Source of the DNA: Kiritimatiellia bacterium
GTDB taxonomy: Bacteria; Verrucomicrobiota; Kiritimatiellia; WLWN01
Assembly (NCBI GenBank): GCA_012103575.1
Contig: WLWN01000001.1
Coordinates: 2,670,538-2,734,537, forward strand
Direction of reading: 5' to 3'
DNA length: 64,000 nucleotides
The notes under the pieces were generated by a model that did not search any database, had not been told where the DNA came from, and saw nothing but the letters and a program-made list of their open reading frames with translations. Of the stretch, positions 37,704 to 47,067 are shown piece by piece; the first letter of the stretch is position 1, and the number at the start of each line of letters is the position of its first letter. Both the position numbers and the translations under genes were made by a program.

Positions 37704-39322
37704 ATGGCTTCCGTTATGAAAATCATCAAGTCTATAAATCAAAAAATACTCAGTAAATCGATCAAAAAAGCCCGGGAACAGAAGATTATTCTTCCAACAT
37801 TTGCTCAGCAAAAAGATCCATCCAAAATCCCAACTGAAATTATTGAAAAGTTAAAAGGTGTTGGATTGTGGGAGGTCAACCCCATTAACCTTTTTCGGAT
37901 TACCTGGCATAATGAACCTGTATCACATTGGTGGCGGTTTTGGAGGAGGTAACTGGATTGAATTTCCCCCTGAACTAACAGGTGTAGAGGCAAAAATTAT
38001 TGGTATTCTAGGCAAATGGTTTCCCGTTGGCGCACATAAAGTTGGCGCTGTTTACGGGTGCCTTGTTCCTCGCTTAGTTTCAGGCAATTATGATCCCACA
38101 ACTCAGAAAGCCGTCTGGCCCTCTACCGGAAACTATTGTCGAGGCGGAGCCTATGATTGCGCACTCCTTGTTCCTCGCTTAGTTTCAGGCAATTATGATC
38201 CCACAACTCAGAAAGCCGTCTGGCCCTCTACCGGAAACTATTGTCGAGGCGGAGCCTATGATTGCGCACTCCTTGAATGTCCTGCTATTGCCATTTTACC
38301 GGAAGGCATGAGTCGAGAACGTTTTGAATGGCTTCAAGAAATTCAGACAGACGAGATTATTGCGACTCCCGGAACAGAATCTAACGTAAAAGAGATTTAT
38401 GAAAGATGTTGGGAGCTCAGACGAGAGCGAGGTGAAAAAGATCGTCATATTCAACCAATTCGAAAAATTTGGGAACTCCATTTGGCATTATCAAAATACC
38501 GGCTCCATTATAGAAGAGATCTATAACACCCATTATAAAAACGATCGGAGTCGTTTAGCAGCCTATATTACTTCGACCGGTTCAGCAGGCACCATCGCGG
38601 CAGGAGACTATCTCCGAACCCAACACCCTTCAGTTAAAGTCGTTGCTGTGGAGGCTTTGCAATGTCCTACATTATATCAGTTTGGTTTTGGTGAACACCG
38701 TATTGAAGGAATCGGAGATAAGCATATTCCTTGGATTCACAACGTCCGCAACACAGATATGGTGGCCGCGATTGATGATGAACAAACCATGCAACTGCTT
38801 CGACTTTTCAACGAGCCCGAAGGGAAAGCGTTGCTTACAGAAAAAGTATCCGAATCCATTGTGAACGGCTTGGATCAGGTTGGGATTTCAGGCATTTGTA
38901 ATCTTGTGGCCTGCATCAAAACCGCGAAATATTATGACATGGATTCTCGAGATGTACTCTTTGCGCCGATGACAGATTCCATGGAGTTGTATGGTTCACG
39001 GATGCAAGAGTTGGAAGAGAAGCATGGTCCTTATACACCAAGCCTTGCGAAAGCTCATTTTGCCCGATATCTAGAGGGTACTTCTATTGATTATTTACGT
39101 GAACTAACCTACGCCGATCGTAAAGCGTTGCATCACTTCAAATATTTTACCTGGGTAGAACAGCAAGGAAAAACATCCGAAGAACTCCGACAGCTCTGGG
39201 ACGAAGACTTTTGGGAAGAAATATTTTCACAAGAACAGGTCGATGAGTGGGACACACTGATCGAAGACTTCAACAATGCCAGCGGAGTGTTGCAAGAAAC
39301 CATAAATCATAACGACGAATGA
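37704..39322 (+). pseudogene. PLP-dependent beta-family enzyme, two frameshifts and a 105-bp duplication
   Basis: Homology runs through three frames to a protein of about 530 residues of the cysteine-synthase/threonine-synthase fold type II group. The motifs are PLP-site-like [16 protein letters not shown] (about 38005-38060), [36 protein letters not shown] (phosphate loop) and VVAVEALQCPTLYQFGFG. Frame changes lie near 37927 (an extra T in CACATTGGTGG) and 38435. Segment 38061-38165 is repeated exactly at 38166-38270, adding 35 codons in frame. A YgeY-type hydrolase gene follows, so the pair probably acted in amino-acid or diaminopropionate-like catabolism; the substrate is not known. Confidence 0.7.
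38061..38270 (+). repeat. Exact 105-bp tandem duplication, in frame
   Basis: Two perfect copies, 38061-38165 and 38166-38270, of a segment encoding [15 protein letters not shown] through GGAYDCAL. The unit is 35 codons, so the frame is kept. Identity of the copies implies a very recent event or an assembly artefact. Confidence 0.95.
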
Positions 39323-39376
39323 CGAAGAAACACTCATCGTAACCCGCAAATTTTTTACCCCCGGATATGAAAACGG

Positions 39377-39405
39377 TGTAGGCCGGGTCAGAGACCCGGC
39401 CTACA
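39377..39405. repeat. Perfect 13-bp palindrome (REP-like)
   Basis: TGTAGGCCGGGTC, a 3-base loop AGA, then the exact complement. It lies 55 bases behind the PLP-enzyme frame and 54 bases before ygeY. It has no T run, so it is more likely a dispersed extragenic palindrome or mRNA-stabilising hairpin than a terminator. Confidence 0.7.
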
Positions 39406-39458
39406 AGTAGCCGTAAACAGGCATTAGGATTTATGGCTCTATTAGGGTCTAATTTATT

Positions 39459-40649
39459 ATGAACAATACATACTACAAAACAGCAGATGATACGCGTGAC
39501 CACGTTACAAAATTTCTTCAAGCCATCGTTTCTATTCCATCCCTTAGCAGTCAGGAAGGTCCTGTTGCAGAACGCATAAAGGCTGAGATGGAGTTACTGG
39601 ATTACGATGAAGTAACAATCGATCCTATGGGCAATGTAATCGGACGTATCGGAAACGGTCCTAAAGTGATCGCGATTGACGGACATATAGATACCGTTGA
39701 CGTAGGAGATCCTTCACAATGGGATCGTGATCCGTTTAGTGGGGACGTAAAAAACGGCATTTTGTATGGGCGTGGCGCTACCGACATGAAAGGCGGGGTG
39801 GCCTTGGCCGTATATGCTGGCGGATTGCTAAAAAAGAGCGGGCTTCCAGAGAACGTTACTTTATACGTAACAGCGACGGTACAAGAAGAAGACTGTGATG
39901 GTCTGTGTTGGCAATACATCATTAAAGAAGACAAACTGGTGCCCGATGTTGTGGTGATTACCGAGCCAACGAGTTTGAGAATTTATCGAGGGCATCGTGG
40001 ACGTATGGAAATGGAAGTTTCTACTCAAGGTGTCTCTTGTCACGGCTCGGCCCCTGAACGAGGGATCAATGCCGTATACAAAATGGGGCCCATCATCTCA
40101 GAGATCGAGAAGTTAAACGAACGTCTTGACCCCCGTGAACCCTTGGGAAAAGGAACCGTTACAATTAGTCATATACGTTCTACCTCTCCAAGTTTGTGTG
40201 CTGTGGCCGATGGATGCACTATTCATCTAGATCGTCGTTTAACCATGGGTGAGACCGAAGAAACATCCGTCGCAGAGGTTCTGGCATTGCCCTTGGTCAA
40301 GGCCGCTGAAGCGAAGGTAACCGTTCTTGAGTATAACGTTCCTGCCTATACCGGTTTAGTCTATCCGACTAAAAAATACTATCCAACGTGGGAAATGCCA
40401 GAGTCCGAGATCTGTGTACAAAAAGCGCGTACGGGTTATACAAATACCTTTGATAAAGAACTGGAAGTCGGACACTGGACCTTTAGCACGAATGGTGTCG
40501 CCTCCGCAGGTATGCATGGGGTTCCTACCATCGGATTCGGTCCGGGCCACGAGCATCATGCCCATGCTCCCAACGAGATCATTGAGATTGAGCACCTCGT
40601 TTGTGCAACAGCATTCTACATGGGATTTGTGGATGAATTTTGTAAATAA
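39459..40649 (+). CDS. YgeY-family M20 metallohydrolase
   Basis: A 396-residue intact protein of the M20 di-zinc amidohydrolase superfamily. VIAIDGHIDTVDVGD carries the first His and catalytic Asp, GRGATDMKGGVALAV the bridging Asp, ATVQEEDCDGL the catalytic Glu pair, and PGHEHHAHAPNE the C-terminal His. The dimerisation domain lies between about residues 185 and 300. The subgroup is annotated as YgeY, linked by genome context (not by biochemistry) to purine or diaminopropionate catabolism and selenium-dependent enzymes. Located directly after the broken PLP enzyme, separated by a palindrome. Confidence 0.8.
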   Translation: MNNTYYKTADDTRDHVTKFLQAIVSIPSLSSQEGPVAERIKAEMELLDYDEVTIDPMGNVIGRIGNGPKVIAIDGHIDTVDVGDPSQWDRDPFSGDVKNGILYGRGATDMKGGVALAVYAGGLLKKSGLPENVTLYVTATVQEEDCDGLCWQYIIKEDKLVPDVVVITEPTSLRIYRGHRGRMEMEVSTQGVSCHGSAPERGINAVYKMGPIISEIEKLNERLDPREPLGKGTVTISHIRSTSPSLCAVADGCTIHLDRRLTMGETEETSVAEVLALPLVKAAEAKVTVLEYNVPAYTGLVYPTKKYYPTWEMPESEICVQKARTGYTNTFDKELEVGHWTFSTNGVASAGMHGVPTIGFGPGHEHHAHAPNEIIEIEHLVCATAFYMGFVDEFCK

Positions 40650-40818
40650 GTCCTATTTTAAATTATAAACGTGTCTTTTGCAGCTCTTTTTGATCCCAGA
40701 CCCCTTCTCGGGTCCCTGTTCCTATCCTGACATCGTACCCATCCATTTGTATTGTTTCGAATAAAGAATAAAAAAGCCGACAATAAATAGCGGTATGAAT
40801 CACTTATAGCCTGTGTGA

Positions 40819-41520
40819 ATGAAAAATCTCTTAGATTCAGGACTCGTTGAAAGAGCCCGTGGTGGAGATCTATACGCCCTGGACATCGTTTTGAGACGAT
40901 ATGAAAACAAAATCTTTAGTTATTTATGCCGAATGCTTGGAAACCGTCAAGATGCTGAAGATGCCACTCAGGAAACATTGATGAATGCACACCACGCGCT
41001 AAAAAAATATCGAGAGCAAGGACAGTTTAGATCTTGGATTTATCGCATAGCCTATCGAGAAGGGTTAAGAATGATACGAACAAGAAAACGTCTACCGACT
41101 AAAGAGACCGATCTTTCTAGCGTCATAGAAAAAGGACTGGAATCTATGGATACAGCGCCATGGCCAAACACTCAACTTCAGCATACAGAACGAGTCGAAG
41201 CACTCGAACAGGCCCTGAATCAATTACCTGACATTGAAAGACACGTTATCCTTTTACGTATTCAATCCGAACTGACCTTTAAAGAGATCGCAACCGTTAC
41301 CAAAAGCCCTATCAATACCGTGCTAGGCCGTATGCGCAATGGGACTTTGCGTTTAAAAAAATCATTCAGGGAGTTACAGCATGAAAGAGCCCTGCAAAAA
41401 AAAATCAGATTTTATTATATTGGAGTAATGAGCTCGAAATATCAAAAAGAATTCATGTTGAGCAACACCTCAAAACATGTCCATCTTGTCAAAACATGCT
41501 GGCTGACCTTGAACATGTAG
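40819..41520 (+). CDS. ECF-type RNA polymerase sigma factor with slipped C-terminus
   Basis: Region 2 is visible as LDIVLRRYENKIFSYLCRML and DAEDATQETLMNAHHAL, region 4 as ALNQLPDIERHVILLRIQ and LTFKEIATVTKSPINTVLGRM. These identify a group IV (extracytoplasmic function) sigma factor. The functional part ends near residue 190. The last 43 codons, to 41520, run through the anti-sigma gene in the wrong frame because of the A9 run at 41396-41404. With eight A residues the sigma gene would instead stop at TAATGA at about 41428. The sigma domains themselves are undamaged. Operon with the anti-sigma gene and a secreted acidic protein. Confidence 0.8.
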   Translation: MKNLLDSGLVERARGGDLYALDIVLRRYENKIFSYLCRMLGNRQDAEDATQETLMNAHHALKKYREQGQFRSWIYRIAYREGLRMIRTRKRLPTKETDLSSVIEKGLESMDTAPWPNTQLQHTERVEALEQALNQLPDIERHVILLRIQSELTFKEIATVTKSPINTVLGRMRNGTLRLKKSFRELQHERALQKKIRFYYIGVMSSKYQKEFMLSNTSKHVHLVKTCWLTLNM

Positions 41521-41936
41521 AAACACAGGTAAAACAAATGGCACCGCTTACGGCGGGTCGCGATTTAGTTGGACAAGCGCTAAAGCATACTGAGTCTAAA
41601 GAACGTTTCGGGTTTTTTATGGGACCTTCGTTTGTTATGGCGTTGGCGTTTATGGCATTGATTGGTGGCCTTGTGTTCTATGTCTCGTTGTTTCCTAACT
41701 CGTCCGGGGAGATAGGCCTGGCTGCAAATAACTATTGGTTCCCGAACCAAGACGTTCGCCAAAACATCGTTTTACTTCAAGACAAAATAGATGACCTAAG
41801 GACCACCTTTTCAAAAAAGCAACGGCAACTCTCTTTCAGAAAAAGACCCTTTGTAAAAACGACCGTTAAACCTATTCGGAAACGGACGAAAAGGTTGAGG
41901 GAAACCATAGAAAACATAAAAAGGAGAAACGTATGA
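41381..41936 (+). pseudogene. Zinc-finger anti-sigma factor, broken by an A9 run
   Basis: ATG at 41381 begins MKEPCKK within the sigma gene end and reaches a stop after 15 codons with nine A's. Removing one A joins it to YWSNELEISKRIHVEQHLKT and CPSCQNMLADLE, a standard ZAS motif (HxxxCxxC plus the upstream Cys). A single transmembrane helix follows (FVMALAFMALIGGLVFYVSL, about 41630-41690) with a periplasmic Arg/Lys-rich tail to 41936. It would sequester the sigma factor at the membrane. Either a genuine one-base insertion, transcriptional slippage or a sequencing error in the homopolymer. Confidence 0.75.
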
Positions 41937-42498
41937 AAACAAAGATGATGATTGGATTTTCTGTTGCAATGATCACGTGTTTGAGCCTTGTGTCATTTGG
42001 CGATGATGACGATTATGAGGATCGAGAAGAAATGTCTGAAGCACAGATTTATGCCTTTTTACAAATACATTTACCGGAAGCAACGTCTGAATTAAAAAAA
42101 CTGCGAAAAGAAGACCCCGAAGCCTATGCAGAAAAAATAGAAAATTTTGGTCAAGAAATTGAGTATTACAACGAACTCAAAAAAGAGTCCCCTGAAGTCG
42201 CAGAAAAGATTCTTGAAACAGTGCGCCTTGAAATCAAAAGTTGGCATGTAGCCCAAAAAGTTAATGAGGCCAAAACACCTGCTAAGCGGAAAGAACATAT
42301 GACTCAGCTAGAAAAAATGCTGAACAAAATCTTCGATTTCCACCTGGCCGAAGGTGAATTTGAAGTCCAGCAAGTAGAGAAAGAATTGCGCGAAATTCGG
42401 GCTATGCTTGAAAAAAGAAAAGCGTCACGCGAACGTGTCATAAAAAGCGAATCGAAGAAATGATTCGGAAAGACGAAGAAGAACTTGAGTGGTGGTAG
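41933..42498 (+). pseudogene. Secreted acidic coiled-coil protein of the sigma operon, late frameshift
   Basis: Overlaps the anti-sigma stop as ATGA and has a signal peptide (MIGFSVAMITCLSLVSFG). It is followed by an acidic DDDDYEDREE segment and a long charged, helix-rich body likely to form coiled coil. The frame stops at 42463. With one more A in the A5 run at 42442-42446 it would continue as KRIEEMIRKDEEELEWW to 42498, a more natural end. The first 170 residues are intact, so the protein may still work. Possibly a periplasmic sensor partner of the sigma/anti-sigma pair; no family name is recognised. Confidence 0.55.
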
Positions 42499-42613
42499 TA
42501 GGCTCGATACTAGATGCTTGATCACGGATGCTGGATGCTGGATATGAAAGAAACCACAAACGGGATGATTTCCAACCTCTTTAGTTAGACCTTAGTCATT
42601 ATGGTTTAGGGCT

Positions 42614-43006
42614 TCATAACAGATATGTGCGTATTTGCTCAGCTAAACTTGCCAGATCTTCATTTTTTGCGGGCTTTGTATGAGCAAAACTTAATTCGCT
42701 GATGGAACGAAAAGGGACAAGGTGAATATGTGCATGTGGGACTTCTAACCCTGCAACCATAAGGCCAACTCGTTCACAGGGTACGACCTTTTCAATGGCT
42801 TTTGCAATCGGTTTTGCAAACCCCATAATCCCTGCCAAAAGATCATCCTCTAGATCAAAGAAATAATCTGTTGCTTTTTTGGGAATAACCAAGGCGTGCC
42901 CAGGGTTGATCGGACGAATATCGAGGAAAGAGAAAAACTGATCATCCTCTATCAATTTATGGCAAGGCATTTCGCCGTGTATAATTTTGGTGAAAATTGA
43001 ACTCAT
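42614..43006 (-). CDS. HIT-family nucleotide-binding protein
   Basis: A 130-residue protein with the histidine-triad motif VPHAHIHLVP near residue 90, the N-terminal IFTKIIHGEMPCHKLIEDD and the RPINPGHALVIPKK segment typical of HIT hydrolases. Such proteins hydrolyse phosphoramidate or dinucleotide substrates. Intact. Transcribed towards the sigma operon, with about 115 bases between the ends that include two GGATGCT repeats. Confidence 0.9.
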   Translation of the reverse strand: MSSIFTKIIHGEMPCHKLIEDDQFFSFLDIRPINPGHALVIPKKATDYFFDLEDDLLAGIMGFAKPIAKAIEKVVPCERVGLMVAGLEVPHAHIHLVPFRSISELSFAHTKPAKNEDLASLAEQIRTYLL

Positions 43007-43107
43007 TTTCGTACTCCTTGTTTATGTGAAATGTATCTAGATCCTAATAAGTGGACAGGATACGGATTATTCGAATCTACGGCAAGGCGCTTTCGTCTGA
43101 GACACTA

Positions 43108-44094
43108 GAGCATTTAACGATTAAAATGCCTCTTTAGAAGATCTATACTCCATGACATGAGTATAGCAACAGCAGAAATCCGGCGGCGTGCGATAGATGC
43201 CTACAAAATGGGCAAAGGTTCCCAGGCCGATATCGCATCTTCTTATCGTGTAGATCTTAGAACGTTTCAGCCGTGGGCTCTCTCGTTTCAACGAACCGCT
43301 CCCCGACCGCATGGGCATCGTCAGGCCCTCTACAGCGGAAAGCAGCTCAAGGCGTTGGCTCAACTGGGGGGCAAACATCCCGATGCAACGCTTGAAGAAC
43401 TCAAGAACATGAGCGGCGTGAAGGGGTCGATCATGGCCGTACAGCGGGCGTTGAATCGGTTGGGCTGCCGGTATAAAAGAAACGCTTCACGCCAGCGAGC
43501 AAGGCCGGGCGGATGTAAATCTCTTGAGAAAGCAGTGGATCCAAGAGGTGGCCAAACTTGATCCAAGTCGCCTTGTCTTTATTGATGAATCCGGGGCGAA
43601 AACGAATATGACTCGTCTGCGGGGCCGGGCGTTGGGCGGGAACAGGCTTTTTGCCAAAACGCCTCATGGACATTGGTGTACCACCACCTTGATTTCTTCG
43701 GTCCGCCTGGACGGAACAACAGCGGCCATGGAGAGGGAGGGGGCGACAGACACGGCTGTTTTTGGAGAATATATTCGCCGGGTTCTTCTCCCGACTCTTT
43801 CACCTGAAGACATCGTCATCATGGACAATCTTCGCGTCCATCACAATCCCAAGGTCATTGAACTCATTGAGTCATGTGGGGCCCATGTAAGATTCCTTCC
43901 ACCCTACAGCCCCGATTCCAACCCCATTGAAAAAATGTGGGGCAAGATAAAGAATCGGTTGGGCAGCCTTGCAGCCCGCAGTCAGCAGGAACTATCTGAA
44001 GCGCTCACACAAGCGTTCGAAGAGGTTTCTCCCGCCGAGGTAATCGGCTGGTTTTCTTCGTGCTACATCGCGACACCTCAATCGTGAAGCGCTC
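43108..44094 (+). mobile_element. IS630-family element, copy 5 (987 bp)
   Basis: Flanked by TA at 43106-43107 and 44095-44096. Its right end truncates an AbiEii-like gene fragment on the other strand. Confidence 0.9.
43157..44087 (+). pseudogene. IS630 transposase (copy 5), two frames plus small deletion
   Basis: The N-terminal part carries a small indel pair in the linker, so FQRGLSRFNETGQTAPRP has become FQPWALSFQRTAPRP. The usual break after LNRLGCRYK follows, and the DDE frame runs to 44087 with FIDESGAKTNM, VIMDNLRVHH and SNPIEKMWG intact. Confidence 0.8.
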
Positions 44095-44096
44095 TA

Positions 44097-44316
44097 AAAT
44101 AAGATAACGAGCTAATTGATCTGCGTGATATAAGAAGAAGTCCCTGTTCCACAGCGCTATGCCATCTTGCTCTCGAGTCGGGATAAAACGAGGCACATTC
44201 TGTCTGGCCACAGCCCAATCAATTTCTTTAATGCGACTACGCAGGGTTTGGATGTACCAATCCGGGGTTACGCTCAACATCATAGGTCCGGTAAGAGATC
44301 GCCCTTCTTTCGCCAT
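44097..44316 (-). pseudogene. Fragment resembling AbiEii/AbiGii-type nucleotidyltransferase C-terminus
   Basis: About 73 codons from ATG 44316 (SLTGPMMLSVTPDWYIQTLR, RIKEIDWAVARQNVPRFIP, WNRDFFLYHADQL) before the IS630 right end. The pattern resembles the C-terminal part of AbiEii-like abortive-infection nucleotidyltransferases, but the evidence is thin. The upstream part is absent, so this is a scrap rather than an interrupted whole gene. Confidence 0.35.
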
Positions 44317-44388
44317 GTTTTACCGTTATTGAGCGTAGAAATAATTCAGTTTATGACAAAATGATAAAAAGACTCAAAACAGAGAAAT

Positions 44389-45551
44389 ATGAGAAGTTAT
44401 CTTGGCTACAAGAACGTCCTTCTAAAGGACTTTGGCGATTGGGCTCAAGAACACACCAAGCGCATTCGAAGTGCTTGCGATCAGACTGCGCAGTCTTTGA
44501 ATCTCGAGCGGCGCTATTTACAATCGGCTTCGATCAATAAAGAGGACCTGGCCAGACAGATAGCTCGAGAAGCAAAGATCGATTCGGGGCCGATCTGTAT
44601 GTTCAGTGTCGTTGAACCGAGTTTTTCACCCACGGTGTGCGCGAATTGAGCCACCCAGAAACTTGAATTGACCATGCGGCATCGCCGATGTGTATGGACC
44701 TATTACTACTGGAAAGACGAAGCATTAGGCTTTGGCCATTGTGATGTTTAAGCAGACCGAACAGCTCGATCGTCTATTCCCAAGTCTGGCCTACCATGGA
44801 TTGCAGACAACTGACAGTGCAAATGTATTACGGTTCCTGGGGAAGATTGATCCGCAGGCTCCCCTTGCCGGACCGAACAGAAAAGGGTCTTCGCAGTGAT
44901 CATCGACGGCGCTATGAGGGAGTTCGTGTGAAGCATTGGTCGGGGAAGAATAGCCTGAAGATATACAACAAAGCGGGTAACATCTTAGGGGTTGAAACCA
45001 CCATCAATGATCCTCGAAGCTTTAAGGTATTTCGGCAGCCTAATGATGATCCCTCACGCACCCCCTCTTGGCAAAGGATGCGTAAAGGGGTTGCAGACCT
45101 TCATCGAAGGTCTCAGGTGAGTCAACGGAGCAATGAACGCTATCTAGAATCGTTGGTCGCAGCAAAAACCGATGAGAAGGTCAAAGAGGTTTTTGACGAG
45201 GTGAGCCAACGTGTTGAATCTGAAGGCAAGACCTTTCGGGCCTTGAACCTTTTTAAATCCCATGATTATCAACTGCTCTCCTTTTTGGCCAAAGGAGAAT
45301 GGAACATCAACGGTTTTCGAAACCGTGATCTGTGCAATTCTTTGGGTGAAATCCCCGTGACAGAAAAAGAACGCAAGCGTCTTTGTGGGCGTGTCTCTAG
45401 ACAGATTCGCTTGCTTAGAGCCCATGGATTAGTCCGCAAAGTGCCCCACACACATCGCTACGTTTTAACAAAGAAAGGGATGCAGCTGTATCCTCTTGTC
45501 CGTTCTTTCGAACGGCTTGATTCAAAGACAGTTATGGATAAAGTCGCGTGA
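44389..45551 (+). pseudogene. Unrecognised conserved protein, broken in the middle
   Basis: ATG 44389 begins SYLGYKNVLLKDFGDWAQEH and runs to a TGA at 44647-44649. After about 150 bases of broken frames (RRCVWTYYYWKDEALGFGH) the protein resumes and stays open to 45551. The C-terminal part has VKHWSGKNSLKIYNKAG, VETTINDPRSFKVFR, WQRMRKGVADLHRR and a terminal winged-helix-like RRVSRQIRLLRAHGLVRK-type segment (actual start GRVSRQIRLLRAHG). I recall similar uncharacterised proteins spread across many bacteria, which suggests a mobile or defence-related family, but I cannot name a function. Inactive here. Confidence 0.5.
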
Positions 45552-45759
45552 AAGTTTGCGTAAAAAAACAAAATTATGAAAGATAGTAGTTTAAAGAATC
45601 TGGCCGAACCCTATACCTATCAATACGATTGGGAAAAGTGAAGAACGCGGTCCCTTTGAAGATCAGGTCTACATTTATCTTAACATTCGTATATACGAAT
45701 ACAGCTTTCACTAAGAGCACGCTTTACCCTTGGGGCAAAACACACTATGATCTTGGGAA

Positions 45760-47067
45760 ATGAGTGGGGCTATGATCAACGAAAAACTGGTTATTGTAGA
45801 TGGGGTTCGGACCCCGTTTTGTAAAATGGGAACGGACCTGTCTGGACTAGGCGCCGACGAATTGGGCCGGATAGCCGTAGTCGCTTTACTGTCGAAAACA
45901 GATTTAGATCCTACCATGATTGATGAAGTCATCTTTGGATGCGTGGGTCAACCAGTTGATGCCGCTAATGTTTCTCGTGTCATTGCGTTGCGTGCGGGTA
46001 TTCCTTAACACGTCCCTGCGATTACTGTTCATCGAAATTGTGCCTCGGGATGTGAGGCGATTACACAAGCCTGCCAAAAAATAAGAGCAGGCGACGGTTC
46101 TGTATTTGTGGTCGGTGGCGCAGAAAGTATGTCTCAATATCCTTTGTTGTTTAAATATTCAACCGCCCTAAAGTTTGGACAATTAGCGAAAGCAAAAACC
46201 ATCTTCCAAAAACTTTATGCGATGATGCGTTTCCGTTTATTTGATTTCCAACCTCGTATTGGATTAAAACTAGGCTTAACGGATCCGGTCTGTGGACTGA
46301 ACATGGGACATACCGCTGAGCTTATCGGCCGCGAAGCCGGGATTACACGTGAAATGCAGGATCAATTTTCCCTAGCTTCCCACCAAAAAGCGGTAGCGGG
46401 ATCCGACAAGTTAGCTGCAGAAATCACACCCGTCTATGTATCACCGACATTCAAAAAAGTGGTAAAAGAAGATAAGGGTCCGCGAGGAAATCAATCCATG
46501 GAGGCGCTGGTAAAGTTAAAACCCGTCTTTAATCGTTCTTCAGGAACAGTGACGGCGGGGAACGCTTCTCAAATTACCGATGGGGCCGTCGCGCTCCTTG
46601 TCATGAGCGAATCACGCGCCACGGAGCTAGGGTGCCAGCCCTTAGGTATTCTCAAAGGGTATAGTTATGCTGCTTGCGATCCTGCTCGTATGGGGTTAGG
46701 CCCGGTATACGCGATGGCTCGCGCGGAAACGTCTACCGGGTTGTCGATTAAAGATGCTGATATCATCGAAATCAACGAAGCCTTTGCTGCTCAAGTTTTG
46801 GCGGTTATCGAGCAGGCCCGGTCAGAAGACTTTGCAAAGCAGGAACTAGGACGGGACAAACCGCTTGGCGACATTTCTTTGGAACGCTTGAATGTAAATG
46901 GCGGGGCTATTGCTTTGGGTCATCCCGTTGGCTCTACAGGCGCCCGTTTAGTATTAACTTCCTTAAAAGAGCTTAGGCGACGCAACGCTAAATATGCGTT
47001 GGTAACTTTATGCGTTGGAGGTGGACAAGGCGCAGCTCTGTGGTTGGAGAACCCTGAACATGAATGA
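45760..47067 (+). pseudogene. fadI: Thiolase (acetyl-CoA acyltransferase), one in-frame stop
   Basis: VDGVRTPFCKMGTDLSGLGA starts the thiolase fold. HRNCASGCEAI carries the acylated Cys, GGAIALGHPVGSTGAR the catalytic His, and VTLCVGGGQGAAL the second Cys. The frame is cut by TAA at 46006-46008 between RAGIP and HVPAITVHRN; the same frame resumes, and CAA to TAA explains it. Of trifunctional-type thiolases it is closest to FadI-like enzymes, as expected from its place before a FadJ-like gene and an acyl-CoA dehydrogenase gene. It overlaps the next gene by 8 bases. Confidence 0.8.

Noticed and set aside
38061-38270. Programmed or functional internal repeat domain in the PLP enzyme
   Set aside because: The two 105-bp units are identical at nucleotide level, which indicates a recent slip or assembly artefact, and the fold does not contain such a repeat.
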